A DNA stretch of 64,000 bases from Erysipelotrichaceae bacterium 66202529 (lineage in GTDB: Bacteria > Bacillota_I > Bacilli_A > Erysipelotrichales > Erysipelotrichaceae): positions 2,666,001 to 2,730,000 of the forward strand of contig CP046174.1 of NCBI GenBank assembly GCA_017161075.1. The letters are read 5' to 3'. The notes beneath the pieces were generated by a model. That model made no database searches. It worked only from the letters and a program-made list of their open reading frames with translations, and was not told where the DNA came from. Position numbers and translations under genes: made by a program. This document shows, one piece after another, positions 1 to 8,520 of this stretch; the stretch's first letter is position 1; each line of letters starts with the position of its first letter.

Positions 1-435
1 TTTCACACATACTGCATTATAGTATTTTCGTGCGTTGGCAATTTCAGATTCAATATTCTGCAGCTCTGTCTGCAGCTTGGCAAAATGCTGATCCGCTTTC
101 AGATTCGGATACTGCTCACTGATGGCGTACAAAGGCCCCAGCATGGATTGAAAATTTTTCTCAGTTTTTATTTTTTCATCCAGTGACTGTGCGTTTACCG
201 CAAGATTACGTGCACGAATGACCTTTTCCAATGTTTCCGCTTCATGCTTTGCATAACCCTTAATGGTTTCAACGAGATTCGGAATCAGATCATAGCGCTT
301 TTTCAGATATACATCCATCGTAGAAAAGGCTTCCTCCACTTTATTCTGCAGCTTTACAAATTTGTTATAGGTTGAAATAACCCAAAACAGAATAAGTACT
401 ACTACGACAGCAATTACAATCAAAGCGATTGGCAT
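1..435 (-). CDS. lemA: LemA family membrane protein (3' part missing)
   Basis: The reading frame runs off the left edge, so only about the first 145 residues are present. It opens with one strong transmembrane segment (rich in I, V, A and L, residues 3-20), then a charged helical domain with the family signatures YNKFVKLQNKVEEAF, KKRYDLIPNLVETIKGYAKHE and NARKYYN. LemA proteins are single-pass membrane proteins with a four-helix cytoplasmic or extracytoplasmic domain; their cellular role is not well settled. The start at 435 has a GGAGGG ribosome site just upstream. The family is about 185 residues long, so some 40 residues are missing. Confidence 0.9.
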   Translation of the reverse strand, partial: MPIALIVIAVVVVLILFWVISTYNKFVKLQNKVEEAFSTMDVYLKKRYDLIPNLVETIKGYAKHEAETLEKVIRARNLAVNAQSLDEKIKTEKNFQSMLGPLYAISEQYPNLKADQHFAKLQTELQNIESEIANARKYYNAVCVK

Positions 436-586
436 AGATATTCCCTCCTTTTGTCAGCTAGATTATACCATATAAGATATAGGTTCACCAGTTATTCTTT
501 CCATATACAGCAGTCTATGCACATAGATTCTGATTTTATATGCAAACAGCGCCTGCAAAGATGTGAAAAAGGCCGGAGATACCGGC

Positions 587-1819
587 CTAGAATACAAAAT
601 TACCTTTTTCAAATACGGAAACCTCGCGCCCGTCGTCACAAACTCCCGTGATTTTCATATCCGCACTGCCAAACATGAAGTCCACATGCGTCATCGAGTG
701 GTTAGCACCAGCCGCCTGCAGCTCCTCCTCGCTCATATCAACACCACCTCTGACATTCATCGGATAGGCATCTCCAAGAGCAAGATGACAGGATGCGTTT
801 TCATCAAACAGCGTATTCAGAAACAGGATACCACTTTTACTGATTGGGGATTCATAAGGCACCAGCGCCACCTCACCAAGGTAACAGCTTCCCTCATCAA
901 AGTGAACGAGTGAGGATAGTGTATCATACCCTTTTTCAGCACCGAAATCCACAACCCTTCCATCCTGGAAGGTAAACCAGAAATTTTCAATCAGTGTACC
1001 ATTGTAATCCAGAGGCTTTGTGGCATACACCGTCCCGTGAACTCCGGTTTTCTCAGGCATGGTGAAAATCTCCTCAGTCGGCATATTGGGATTAAATTCA
1101 ATTCCGGAAACTGTTTTTTCACTTCCTCCTGCCCATATATGATGATGGACAAGCGTGACCCATAAATCCGTCCCCTGCTCATTTTCAAAATGCAGCTTCT
1201 CAAAACGATGGTTATTTAATATTTCTTCTCTGCGTGTGAAGTTTTCCTGCAGTCTGCTCCATTCCTGAATCGGATCATTATGTTCTTCTACATGGACAGC
1301 CTGCAAAATGCGGTCCCACAGCTCATCCACTGCAGCATCACTGCCTTCAAATTCTGGGAATACAAGCTCTGCCCATTCCTTATTTGGTACAGCGACAATA
1401 CACCACTGTGTTTTATTCATCATGGTATAGGACTGCAGCTCTTTACCTGCCTTTGCCATTGCAAGGCGTGCCTTACTGATTTTGGCTGCATCCACATCCT
1501 TTAAGATACCTGGAATATCACTGATGATATGCAGGATACAGGCTCCTTCCTTCATATAATCCAGCTTACAGTCAATCTGCCACGGACGTACCGTGCTCAG
1601 TGTTTCCTCATCCTGATAACGGTAATGACTGCGTGATACATAATCATCCTTATAGAATACAAGAACTTCTTTTGCGCCTGCCTGATATGCTTCCTCCACA
1701 CAGGCACGCGTCATATCCCGGGCCTCTACGGATGTATTGATAATCAGTGTTTGTCCCTCCTGCAGATTCACACCCTTGCGAATCGCCAGTTTGGCATACT
1801 TCTCTAAACGTGCATCCAT
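587..1819 (-). CDS. M29 family metallo-aminopeptidase (AmpS/PepS type)
   Basis: This 410-residue protein matches the thermophilic-aminopeptidase family M29, cytoplasmic exopeptidases that remove N-terminal residues from peptides using two metal ions. The family landmarks are present in order: NMPTEEIFT near residue 247, ENFWF near 288, LGEVALVP near 317, FDENASCHLALGDAYP near 340 and HVDFMFG near 380, which together supply the Glu, His and Asp metal ligands. Length is normal for the family. It lies 4 nt downstream of the ROK kinase gene and is probably co-transcribed with it. Nothing in the sequence points to a specific substrate. Confidence 0.93.
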   Translation of the reverse strand: MDARLEKYAKLAIRKGVNLQEGQTLIINTSVEARDMTRACVEEAYQAGAKEVLVFYKDDYVSRSHYRYQDEETLSTVRPWQIDCKLDYMKEGACILHIISDIPGILKDVDAAKISKARLAMAKAGKELQSYTMMNKTQWCIVAVPNKEWAELVFPEFEGSDAAVDELWDRILQAVHVEEHNDPIQEWSRLQENFTRREEILNNHRFEKLHFENEQGTDLWVTLVHHHIWAGGSEKTVSGIEFNPNMPTEEIFTMPEKTGVHGTVYATKPLDYNGTLIENFWFTFQDGRVVDFGAEKGYDTLSSLVHFDEGSCYLGEVALVPYESPISKSGILFLNTLFDENASCHLALGDAYPMNVRGGVDMSEEELQAAGANHSMTHVDFMFGSADMKITGVCDDGREVSVFEKGNFVF

Positions 1820-1823
1820 ACTG

Positions 1824-2729
1824 CTACTCCTTTACGTATGCCATCGGCAGCATGGCAGCACCAACGATTCCCGGCTCGTCCAGCTCTGCCTCCATAAATA
1901 CAACCGTCTGCATACCCTTATGGATCATATTGCGGAAATAGTTTTCCATCTTATCGAAGAACACATCCTTCCCCTTCATAACACCGCCGCCGATAACAAA
2001 GACCTCCGGATCAACAACGTGTGCAATCTGGGAGAACATAACCGCAAGATCATAGGCCATTTCATCACATATTTCAAGAGCCTTGGCATTTCCCTTGCGT
2101 GCCAAATCGAACACATCTCCGGCATGCTGTATTGCATCCTCACCAAAAGCAGCCTTTCCCTTGCGTGTGATCGCTGTTCCGCTGGCTTCATTTTCAACAG
2201 CACCGACATTTAGATAATTTACCTTTTCACGGCTTCTGTCAATGATCAGATTGGCAATTTCTCCAGCATGTCCGTTTCTGCCTGCAATCACCTTCTGGTT
2301 AACGACCAGTGCACCGCCGATTCCGGTGGAAATCGTCACATAATAAACAATATCCTTTCCCTTTCCGGCACCCTGCAAGGCCTCTCCCATACCGGCAACA
2401 TTCACATCATTATCCAGGAATGTCGGCACATGGAAATGCTCCTCGATTCTGGAAGCAATCGGATAGCCCTCAAAACCAGGCAGATTCGTAGCCAGAATCA
2501 TTTTCCCGTTTTTGGTATCCACAGGACCCGGTACTCCCATTCCGATACCGGTAACCTCCTGATAGCCGTCAATGCGCTCGATCATGGAAATGATTTTGCT
2601 GACGACCTGCTCCACGCCCTTACCGATTTCCGTAGGCTCCTTTACAATCTGCAGGATCGCACCAGCTTCATCAACCTTTGCCACACGAACATTCGTACCG
2701 CCTAAATCTACACCAATATACGTTTTCAT
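1824..2729 (-). CDS. ROK family sugar kinase (glucokinase-like)
   Basis: A 301-residue ROK protein, predicted to phosphorylate glucose or a related hexose or amino sugar with ATP. The N-terminal phosphate-binding motif GVDLGGTNVRVAKVD is at residues 5-19, the GMGVPGPVD motif near 64, the substrate region FLDNDVNVAGMGEA near 100, and GNGHAGEI, containing the sugar-binding/catalytic Glu-His region, near 152. The usual cysteine-rich zinc motif of ROK kinases (CxCGxxGC), expected just after GHAGEI, is absent; instead the chain runs on as ANLIIDRS. Zinc-free ROK kinases exist, so activity is still likely. The start has a GGAGGAG ribosome site. Confidence 0.9.
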   Translation of the reverse strand: MKTYIGVDLGGTNVRVAKVDEAGAILQIVKEPTEIGKGVEQVVSKIISMIERIDGYQEVTGIGMGVPGPVDTKNGKMILATNLPGFEGYPIASRIEEHFHVPTFLDNDVNVAGMGEALQGAGKGKDIVYYVTISTGIGGALVVNQKVIAGRNGHAGEIANLIIDRSREKVNYLNVGAVENEASGTAITRKGKAAFGEDAIQHAGDVFDLARKGNAKALEICDEMAYDLAVMFSQIAHVVDPEVFVIGGGVMKGKDVFFDKMENYFRNMIHKGMQTVVFMEAELDEPGIVGAAMLPMAYVKE

Positions 2730-2806
2730 TAAAAAACTCCTCCTTTAAGACTATGTCTATATTGTATCATATCTTACGGAGCTTTTCCTTATTTATAACA
2801 ACTTTC

Positions 2807-3127
2807 TCAACGTGCGCTGCTTTCCTTCACATAGATTTTATCATAATGGAATACCGGCATACGGACACTGCCTGACGTAATGACCTGATATATGCGCAAA
2901 TCATCCTTGACACCTCGATTTTCCACACGTACATCATAGGCAGCAGAATGTGTTACCTGATCGATTACCGCAGGAGAAAAATCACTGCTCTCCAGCTCAT
3001 GAACGATTCCATAATGAAAATCATTCAGCTTGGCAATCTGCATCTGTGCCGACATCACATTGATAAACAGCACACAGACAAATGTTAAAAAAATCATAGA
3101 TAATGCACTTGTAATACTTATTTTCAT
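2807..3127 (-). CDS. Small pseudopilin-like membrane protein
   Basis: A 106-residue protein with one hydrophobic segment at residues 5-26 (ITSALSMIFLTFVCVLFINVM) followed by a hydrophilic domain that probably lies outside the cytoplasm. It is the last gene of the Tad-like cluster, 9 nt after the preceding gene. Its layout, an N-terminal membrane anchor with a short polar tail ending in a beta-rich stretch, resembles minor pilins or TadE/TadF-type proteins, but I see no clear family motif. The role in pilus assembly is inferred from position. The AGGTATT ribosome site is modest. Confidence 0.6.
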   Translation of the reverse strand: MKISITSALSMIFLTFVCVLFINVMSAQMQIAKLNDFHYGIVHELESSDFSPAVIDQVTHSAAYDVRVENRGVKDDLRIYQVITSGSVRMPVFHYDKIYVKESSAR

Positions 3128-3136
3128 AATACCTCC

Positions 3137-3535
3137 TCAATCTACCAGAATTTGAATGTGCTTCACGCTTTTCATTCCCAGCGAATTGCGAACCACACAG
3201 CGTATGGTATACACACCCTTCTCTTGTGTGTTCACACTTCCGTAAAATTCCAGTTTTTCACTGATATCCCCATCCTGATGATCAATCGCCCTGACTTGCG
3301 TTCTGATATCAAAGCTCATTCCCTGCTGAATTCGCTGATTCTGTGCGATGATTTGCGGAAAGGAATGCTCCAGCAGATTTTGATTGATATGCAGCTGTGT
3401 ATTCTCCATTTGCCCACTTTCCTTTTCCATATAGGCCTTTGCACTGAACTGCCATCCGCCAAATACGGAAAACACCACCGCAACGATGAGCAGGGTAATC
3501 CATACCGGCGTACTGATTCTAACAGCATTTTCCAT
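3137..3535 (-). CDS. Membrane-anchored protein with an Ig-like (DUF5011-type) domain
   Basis: 132 residues. A membrane segment (WITLLIVAVVFSVFGGW, residues 12-28) is followed by a predicted extracytoplasmic region and then an Ig-like module from about residue 75: VRAIDHQDGDISEKL, then GVYTIRCVVRNSLG and a closing strand. This DxxDGDIS...Y.I...V.N..G pattern is that of the DUF5011/HYR-like fold. The same module occurs in the surface protein at 6886-8469, which ties the two products together. It starts inside the stop codon of the gene before it (TAATG), so translation is probably coupled. The protein begins MENA, as does the pilin-like protein at 6266-6421. Confidence 0.65.
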   Translation of the reverse strand: MENAVRISTPVWITLLIVAVVFSVFGGWQFSAKAYMEKESGQMENTQLHINQNLLEHSFPQIIAQNQRIQQGMSFDIRTQVRAIDHQDGDISEKLEFYGSVNTQEKGVYTIRCVVRNSLGMKSVKHIQILVD

Positions 3536-3663
3536 TAGAACAGCCTTTCCAAAAGCCTTGTGATGACACCTGCATACATCGCAAATGACAACAATGCAAG
3601 AACTGCTGATGCACAAAAGAGCTCTATAATCAGCTCAATGCTTTCCTTTACTGCTATATCCAT
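3535..3663 (-). CDS. Very small pilin-like membrane protein (42 aa)
   Basis: 42 residues, essentially one amphipathic lead (MDIAVKESIELIIEL) and one membrane helix (FCASAVLALLSFAMYAGVI). It is part of an unbroken chain of overlapping genes: the previous gene stops at 3665 and the next starts inside this stop codon. It resembles its neighbour at 3665-3778 (both have an E-rich amphipathic start followed by a C-A-small-residue membrane helix), suggesting tandem duplicates. Flp-type pilins are of similar size and layout, but I cannot identify a canonical prepilin cleavage motif. The start ATG was chosen because it gives 1-nt spacing from the upstream stop. Confidence 0.6.
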   Translation of the reverse strand: MDIAVKESIELIIELFCASAVLALLSFAMYAGVITRLLERLF

Positions 3664-3664
3664 A

Positions 3665-3778
3665 CTATACTCCCAGCAGCTGCATGGACATAAACAGATG
3701 GTAGAACACGGAAAGCAGACCGCCTGCACAGATCAGCATCACTACGACTTCTACAGCCGTTTCCTGAACAGTTTCCAT
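3665..3778 (-). CDS. Very small pilin-like membrane protein (37 aa)
   Basis: A 37-codon frame whose ATG overlaps the TGA stop of the TadC-like gene (TGATG). The product METVQETAVEVVVMLICAGG continues as a single membrane helix and ends YHLFMSMQLLGV. It is too short to be called by most gene finders, but the start-stop overlap on one side, the 1-nt gap on the other, and its similarity to the next small protein support it as real. A structural role as a miniature Flp-like subunit or an accessory of the inner-membrane platform is an inference from context. Confidence 0.55.
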   Translation of the reverse strand: METVQETAVEVVVMLICAGGLLSVFYHLFMSMQLLGV

Positions 3779-4470
3779 CAGCTCATAATCAGCTGGGATA
3801 AAATCAGGGATACGAAAAACATATACATGCAGGGAATACTCATCATAATCATCGTCAATGTGTCAGCCATAAACAATTCATTGCGGTAGCGTCGCTCACG
3901 CTTATTCTTTTCGATTTTTGACAGTGCCTTTGTCAGTGCGGCAATTTCATATTTCAGCTTTTCTTTTGAAAGACCGCGGTATTCATACAGCTTCATCATA
4001 ATATCCTGAAAGCCGTCAATGTCATAGCCTGATAAAAAGTGCAGATAGGCATCCTTATCCGCATGATCCAGTGTAATCTGCTGGATGAACTCCTCCAGAT
4101 CCTTCTTTAAAATCTCCGGTGTGGATTCATAGGAGATCGTGATTGCATTGTATATATTGTTTTCTCCGATCAGTGAGTAAATCGTATTGACCCATATGAT
4201 TACGGCATCTGTTATTTGTGTGCATCGCTGATTATGCTTCAGCTTCAGCCAGAGCCATGGCAGCTTATACCCGGCATAGGAGAAGCAAAGCGCACATACG
4301 ATTGTGATAAGCCATGTTGTTTCACTCAGCTTTGCCATAAGGATACCTGTTATTCCCAAAAGCAGTATCAGCCCCATTCGTATGAGCGGATAGCGGTTCT
4401 GTTCCTTTTGGGAGATCAGATAATCATATCTTGTCGTATCATGTGACATCCATTGTATTACCTGTTCCAT
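3778..4470 (-). CDS. TadC-like inner-membrane platform protein
   Basis: 230 residues with membrane segments near 31-47, 50-66 and at the C terminus (about 205-227, ADTLTMIMMSIPCMYMFFVSLILS), and a cytoplasmic helical region between them. This T2SS-F (GspF/TadC) type arrangement, adjacent to the CpaF-type ATPase and a TadB-like partner, identifies it as one half of the split platform protein of a Tad system. The 1-nt overlap with the upstream gene (start and stop share position 4470) indicates translational coupling. Sequence conservation to well-studied TadC proteins is low, so the call leans on topology and neighbours. Confidence 0.75.
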   Translation of the reverse strand: MEQVIQWMSHDTTRYDYLISQKEQNRYPLIRMGLILLLGITGILMAKLSETTWLITIVCALCFSYAGYKLPWLWLKLKHNQRCTQITDAVIIWVNTIYSLIGENNIYNAITISYESTPEILKKDLEEFIQQITLDHADKDAYLHFLSGYDIDGFQDIMMKLYEYRGLSKEKLKYEIAALTKALSKIEKNKRERRYRNELFMADTLTMIMMSIPCMYMFFVSLILSQLIMS

Positions 4471-5252
4471 TATTCATCCCTCCTCAACCATTTCTTATTA
4501 ACCAAAGACATATAGACTATGAGAAACAAGAGCATCAGTATTTCAAGCTCAAGAAATGTGAAAAGCTGATACTGTGCATTTTCTATGATACCGGTCTGTA
4601 ACTGTGCATCCTGATAAGCCAGCACCGAGTAGATACTGATTCCAAAGGAAAGAACCGTCATAAGATAAAACATATATTTTGCCGATTTCTTCTTTTTCTG
4701 AAACAGCAGCATACTGTTTTTCCAGCTGTCGTAATCAATCAGATCCAGATTGTAATAGACGGAATCCCCGCCCTGCTTTTCACCGGTTATCAATAAGGAA
4801 TGCAGTCTTTTCAAATAGGTGTTTTCATAGGATTCTTCAATGTATCCAAGGGCTTTTTCATAATCTCCGCTTTCTTCTATTTCTAAGACTGCATGCTGGA
4901 TACAGGCAGCCATCGCTGAAGCTTCATCAAACATACTACAGGTTTCCTTTAAAGCAGTATTCAGCTTTCCGTATACCTTAAAATACATGCGCATACCTTC
5001 AAAATAACGGCAGTATTCTTCAAATTTTCGCTTTTCACTCTGATAGACAAAATAGGAAGATATCACTGCCGGAAGCAGAAGCAGCAGGGTCGCAACAACA
5101 ACACCGGTATACAATGCCTGCAGCTTCTGCATATAACAGATTGCGCCCACACACAGACAGGAGCCGCCAATTGTCAGCAGCAGATCCTTTCTGGAATACG
5201 TGCAGCCGTATGTATTGATCAAAGGTCTCTTTGTCACACTATAGGTTTTCAA
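4470..5252 (-). CDS. TadB-like inner-membrane platform protein
   Basis: 260 residues. Two closely spaced membrane segments lie near the N terminus (about 27-43 and 50-67) and two near the C terminus (about 195-213 and 232-251), with a helical cytoplasmic domain between. That is the usual TadB topology for the inner-membrane component that pairs with TadC and the ATPase in Flp/Tad pilus assembly. It starts with TTG at 5252, preceded by GGAGGGAAGGGA, and overlaps the end of the ATPase gene by 14 nt. Function is assigned by topology and operon context rather than by strong motifs. Confidence 0.75.
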   Translation of the reverse strand: MKTYSVTKRPLINTYGCTYSRKDLLLTIGGSCLCVGAICYMQKLQALYTGVVVATLLLLLPAVISSYFVYQSEKRKFEEYCRYFEGMRMYFKVYGKLNTALKETCSMFDEASAMAACIQHAVLEIEESGDYEKALGYIEESYENTYLKRLHSLLITGEKQGGDSVYYNLDLIDYDSWKNSMLLFQKKKKSAKYMFYLMTVLSFGISIYSVLAYQDAQLQTGIIENAQYQLFTFLELEILMLLFLIVYMSLVNKKWLRRDE

Positions 5253-6264
5253 TCCCTTCCCTCCAATCCAGCGCTATACGCTGATTCTCAAAATATGCTT
5301 TAAAATAATCGGGCATTGCATATCGATAGACCTGTTCCTCTCTTTGTTCATACAGCAGGCATTTCTGCGGTATTCTGTTTTCGTCATTCCAAAACAGAGC
5401 AATTTGCCCGATAAAACGCTTCAATCTACCGTTTTTCATAACTCTGCAGGGCGTAATACACACCTGGATATAGTCATGAATCGTGGACAGCAGATGCTGA
5501 TCATTTTTATTCTGTGAGAGCTGTATCATACGCTGCGGCATTAACAAAGCATCCTTCAAATGCAGTGTTGCCGTTACACGGGCAGAGCTGCTTAAAACAA
5601 GAAACAGATCATCCACTGCTTCATCACGCACCTCCTGAAAGCATACATAATCTGCATTATCACGCAGAATACACGCCGTAGTGTCTGTGTAAGACATGAC
5701 ATCATTCACAATATACTGTCGGATGTTTCGCTGCGGATACAGCTCCAGCATGCGCATTTCATCGATATCACTGAGCAATACAATGCTTGCATGCTCATCG
5801 CACATACTCAGCATCGTTTTCATTAGCTGTGTTTTTCCGGTTCCTACTTCACCTCCAAAGATCACACTCATCCTTGCTGATACGCAGGCCTGCAAAAAGT
5901 CAAATACAGTAGAGCTGCAATATTTCGTCTTTTTCGCTGATTTCTGTGTAATTACAAGCTCTACCGGATTTTTACGGATGCTCAGGGTAAAGCCGGATGT
6001 GGAGAAGGATTGATGTGTTGCATGAATACGCAAGCCGTCAATTTCTCCATCCAGTTTAGGATGCTCATAATTAAACTGATCATTGATTGCCCCCGCATTG
6101 CACAGTCTGTTTAAGAGCTGTTCCAGGTAACCGTCTTCCAGCTGCGCAACCCTACTTTTTCCCTTAAGCACATGGGTCACATACACACTTCTGCCATTGC
6201 TGTCGATATCTGTAATCATGGCATCCTTCACATAGGGCTGTAAAACACCAAAATCAAAGGACAT
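5239..6264 (-). CDS. tadA: CpaF/TadA-type secretion ATPase
   Basis: 341 residues, a hexameric traffic ATPase of the CpaF/TadA branch of the type II/IV secretion superfamily that powers Tad pilus assembly at the inner membrane. Visible motifs: an N-terminal domain with LDGEIDGLRIHATHQSFSTSG (residues ~72-92); the phosphate loop GGEVGTGKT near 137; an Asp-box region LLSDIDEMRM near 163; CFQEVRDEAVDD near 209 in the place of the GEVRG...EA Walker B segment; and ATLHLKDAL near 231, equivalent to the His box. It lacks the long N-terminal extension of many CpaF proteins. It is the clearest marker of the cluster's function. Confidence 0.88.
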   Translation of the reverse strand: MSFDFGVLQPYVKDAMITDIDSNGRSVYVTHVLKGKSRVAQLEDGYLEQLLNRLCNAGAINDQFNYEHPKLDGEIDGLRIHATHQSFSTSGFTLSIRKNPVELVITQKSAKKTKYCSSTVFDFLQACVSARMSVIFGGEVGTGKTQLMKTMLSMCDEHASIVLLSDIDEMRMLELYPQRNIRQYIVNDVMSYTDTTACILRDNADYVCFQEVRDEAVDDLFLVLSSSARVTATLHLKDALLMPQRMIQLSQNKNDQHLLSTIHDYIQVCITPCRVMKNGRLKRFIGQIALFWNDENRIPQKCLLYEQREEQVYRYAMPDYFKAYFENQRIALDWREGIENL

Positions 6265-6265
6265 A

Positions 6266-6421
6266 TCAGCTTCCTGCTCCTGTTGAGTTAAACAGATTGT
6301 TTGTCTGTTCTACGGTTTTATCAGAAACACTTTTTGAGTATTCCTTGCTTGTAGCTATAAAGATACTTCCAACAACGAGTGCCAGTACGACAAGTACTGC
6401 AATTTTAGGTGCATTTTCCAT
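6266..6421 (-). CDS. Small Flp-like pilin candidate (51 aa)
   Basis: 51 residues: a short polar start (MENAPK), one long hydrophobic helix (IAVLVVLALVVGSIFIAT), then a polar tail KEYSKSVSDKT ending in Gly-Ser. Size and design fit a Flp-type major pilin, and it sits directly before the ATPase gene, separated by 1 nt from its start. A GAAAGGATG ribosome site precedes the chosen ATG; a longer frame exists upstream but runs back into a terminator hairpin. No prepilin peptidase (TadV/CpaA) is encoded in the window, and the normal G/XXXXEY cleavage motif is not obvious: the only close string, KEY, lies after the helix. Confidence 0.6.
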   Translation of the reverse strand: MENAPKIAVLVVLALVVGSIFIATSKEYSKSVSDKTVEQTNNLFNSTGAGS

Positions 6422-6449
6422 TTTTTCATCCTTTCTATGGTTCTGCCAT

Positions 6450-6470
6450 AAAAAAAGCACATCTCTGTGC
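6450..6470 (-). terminator. Hairpin-T terminator inside the Tad-like cluster
   Basis: On the minus strand GCACAGAGATGTGC forms a hairpin followed by seven Ts. It lies between the pseudopilin-like gene (stop at 6506) and the pilin gene (start 6421). Only about 30 nt remain before the pilin start, too little for a separate downstream promoter, so pilin and ATPase expression probably depends on read-through here. Confidence 0.7.
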
Positions 6471-6505
6471 CCGCTTTTTCTCAGGAAGACATAACCTGTT
6501 TATGA

Positions 6506-6883
6506 TCAGGGAAGCTCATACGCTTCTATAATCATCGTTTTTCTGAGTGTACGCTCATCCGCCACACCATTCATATGCGTAAAAGCGGCAGTAAGGGACA
6601 CATCCAGTAAGCCGTCACTGCTGGCATCCAGAATATGCAGCGTATAATCTGTATCCGTATTTACATTGGATGCAAATTCACGCACCAGCTCTGCCTCCAT
6701 AGCCTCTGCATCGACTGGATACATCTGATGAATCCCTATCGCCTTCAAGGTATTACGCATACTGATTTCAACAGAATCCTCCATCTCGTTTTTACGCTGA
6801 GATATGGAGTTGATATCCATCATCATAAGAACCGCTATTGAGAAGCAGACCAGTAACACACTGTATTTTATAACGGATTTCAT
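6506..6883 (-). CDS. Pseudopilin-like membrane protein of the Tad-like cluster
   Basis: 125 residues. A membrane segment (IKYSVLLVCFSIAVLMMMDI, residues ~4-23) is followed by a predicted extracellular domain of about 100 residues containing a helix (EMEDSVEISMRNTLKAI) and a mixed alpha/beta region. The layout is that of TadE/TadF or minor pilin proteins. The start at 6883 was chosen because AGGAGG lies 5 nt before it; a GTG six bases earlier would overlap this ribosome site. It starts directly after the stop of the surface-protein gene. Function is inferred from topology and neighbours. Confidence 0.62.
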   Translation of the reverse strand: MKSVIKYSVLLVCFSIAVLMMMDINSISQRKNEMEDSVEISMRNTLKAIGIHQMYPVDAEAMEAELVREFASNVNTDTDYTLHILDASSDGLLDVSLTAAFTHMNGVADERTLRKTMIIEAYELP

Positions 6884-6885
6884 AC

Positions 6886-8469
6886 TCACCTCCTAAGATA
6901 TGAAAATTCTTCCAGAAACTGCCTGTTCGCCTGCTGAGAATAGCCATGACTGGCATTGAATGCGCGTATTTTCGCTATATCCTCTGCCTTTAGTCTCCAT
7001 GTATGCTTTGCCTGCGCTGCGTTTTTCTGCAGTGTCTGTGTCAATCGCTCAAATTTATCTGTCGCTCTCCAGAGGCTGTCCGCATGAAGTGTCTGCATAT
7101 AGCTGCCGGAAATTGAGCGGATATATTTTCGCATACGGTCTTCCTCCGGGCGCTTATCCAAAACAAAAACCCTGCCCTCCTTTGACACAGTATTTCCGGC
7201 ATTGTCTTTTACCTGATAGGTGATGCTGTATTGCCCCTGCTTGTGCAGATTCGTGGTATCATTGAGAACAGTAAGGCGATCACTGATATCACCATCCTCC
7301 TTATCCATTGCTTTCACCTGTTCCAGACGTACCTTTTTCCATTCCTGTTCAGTATACAAATCCTCAAAGATATGTATATCCTTTGTTGTTATCACCGGTT
7401 CCTCATCCCAGTGTGCATAAAGAGTCATGGAGCTTTTCACCGGCTGCTGAAAGTCGTATTTCGTACCAGAGGCTGTAAACCATCCCATGAATTTATTTTT
7501 TTTCTTCACTGGTTCAGCAGGATAACCGGCCTTATCCCCGTAGGTGATAACCTGAGAGGATACTGGTGTACCGCCATTAGAGTCAAACGTTATCGTGAAT
7601 GTGAGGATTTTATACGATGCCGTTATCGTCCTGTTTCCTGTCACATTCGTATAGTCCCCTATCCAGCCTTGAAAGGTATGGCCTTCTCTGGATGGTGATG
7701 GCGGTGGTGAAGCAGATTCTCCATGCTTAACACTTTGGGATTTTAAAACGTTGCCGTTCCAGTCAATAAAATTCACGGAATAAGTGTTAGTCGCATATTG
7801 TGCGGTAATGACAAGATCTTCTCGTACATAATGAAAAGGCTTGTCCCAGCCGGTAAAGGTCTTCCCCGTCTTATCTGATACGGGTGGAGCTTCTGCATCC
7901 TTATAGCGTTCCACCGTCTGTGTTTTCAATACCGTTCCATCCTGATCAAGAAAACGAACTGTATAGGAGGGAATCGGAATATGCACTGATTTAGTAACAT
8001 TCACAACTGTAATTGCACCATCTTTAATATCTCGCAATTCAACAACATGAGTACCGGATTTGATCGTTACTGTTTTCTCCCCGCACAGCTGCGTTTTATT
8101 CGAGATATGCTTATCAATCCAACTGGAAAAGGTTGCTATTTTCTTGTTATCAAGAAAGACACCGACCGGAACCTTTTGATAAATATAAGAGCCTGAACCA
8201 CCCTTATGGGTGATGTAATAACGAAATCTGTATTTCATGGTCATTGTATCATCATCAAAGCCTACTAATTCATAAGTAATCGTTTCAAAAAAATTACCAT
8301 TATTCCATGAACCTATTTTTGTAAATCCAACAACCTTTTCTTTACTACTTTTTGGGGTAAAGTCCTTTGTTGATAATTCACTTGCTTCAATACATATTGG
8401 AGCTAGTATTGGATAAAATGTATAAATACAAAAAATAATCATAATCAATATATATAGTTTCTTTCTCAT
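6886..8469 (-). CDS. Exported surface protein with InlB-type repeats and an Ig-like domain
   Basis: 527 residues. A signal peptide or N-terminal anchor (YILIMIIFCIYTFYPILAPI) is followed by a beta-rich domain of about 130 residues with no family I recognise, then three Listeria-Bacteroides (InlB B-type) repeats of ~60-65 residues beginning near 172, 231 and 290, each ending in a GW...Y or GW...W pattern. A DUF5011-like module (KAMDKEDGDISDRL...GQYSITYQVKDNAG) follows near 385, then a helical, charged C-terminal region of about 90 residues. No LPXTG motif or C-terminal membrane anchor is present. These repeats are typical of extracellular proteins; its place in the cluster suggests a tip or adhesin role, which is inference. 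Confidence 0.8.
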   Translation of the reverse strand: MRKKLYILIMIIFCIYTFYPILAPICIEASELSTKDFTPKSSKEKVVGFTKIGSWNNGNFFETITYELVGFDDDTMTMKYRFRYYITHKGGSGSYIYQKVPVGVFLDNKKIATFSSWIDKHISNKTQLCGEKTVTIKSGTHVVELRDIKDGAITVVNVTKSVHIPIPSYTVRFLDQDGTVLKTQTVERYKDAEAPPVSDKTGKTFTGWDKPFHYVREDLVITAQYATNTYSVNFIDWNGNVLKSQSVKHGESASPPPSPSREGHTFQGWIGDYTNVTGNRTITASYKILTFTITFDSNGGTPVSSQVITYGDKAGYPAEPVKKKNKFMGWFTASGTKYDFQQPVKSSMTLYAHWDEEPVITTKDIHIFEDLYTEQEWKKVRLEQVKAMDKEDGDISDRLTVLNDTTNLHKQGQYSITYQVKDNAGNTVSKEGRVFVLDKRPEEDRMRKYIRSISGSYMQTLHADSLWRATDKFERLTQTLQKNAAQAKHTWRLKAEDIAKIRAFNASHGYSQQANRQFLEEFSYLRR

Positions 8470-8484
8470 TCCTTCCTCCTAGTT

Positions 8485-8510
8485 AAAAAAAAGCTAGAAA
8501 TCTAGCTTTT
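8485..8510 (-). terminator. Hairpin-T terminator between lipoprotein and surface protein genes
   Basis: On the minus strand AAAAGCTAG-ATTT-CTAGCTTTT is followed by an unbroken T run. It lies downstream of the lipoprotein gene (8521-9606) and only 16 nt before the start of the surface-protein gene, so it could limit transcription into the rest of the cluster. Confidence 0.8.
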
Positions 8511-8520
8511 CATCTACTCA

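Noticed and set aside
5239..6264. ATPase cluster as a ComG-type competence pilus
   Set aside because: The ATPase and the split TadB/TadC platform proteins fit the Tad type better than ComGA/ComGB; no ComGC-type prepilin motif was seen.
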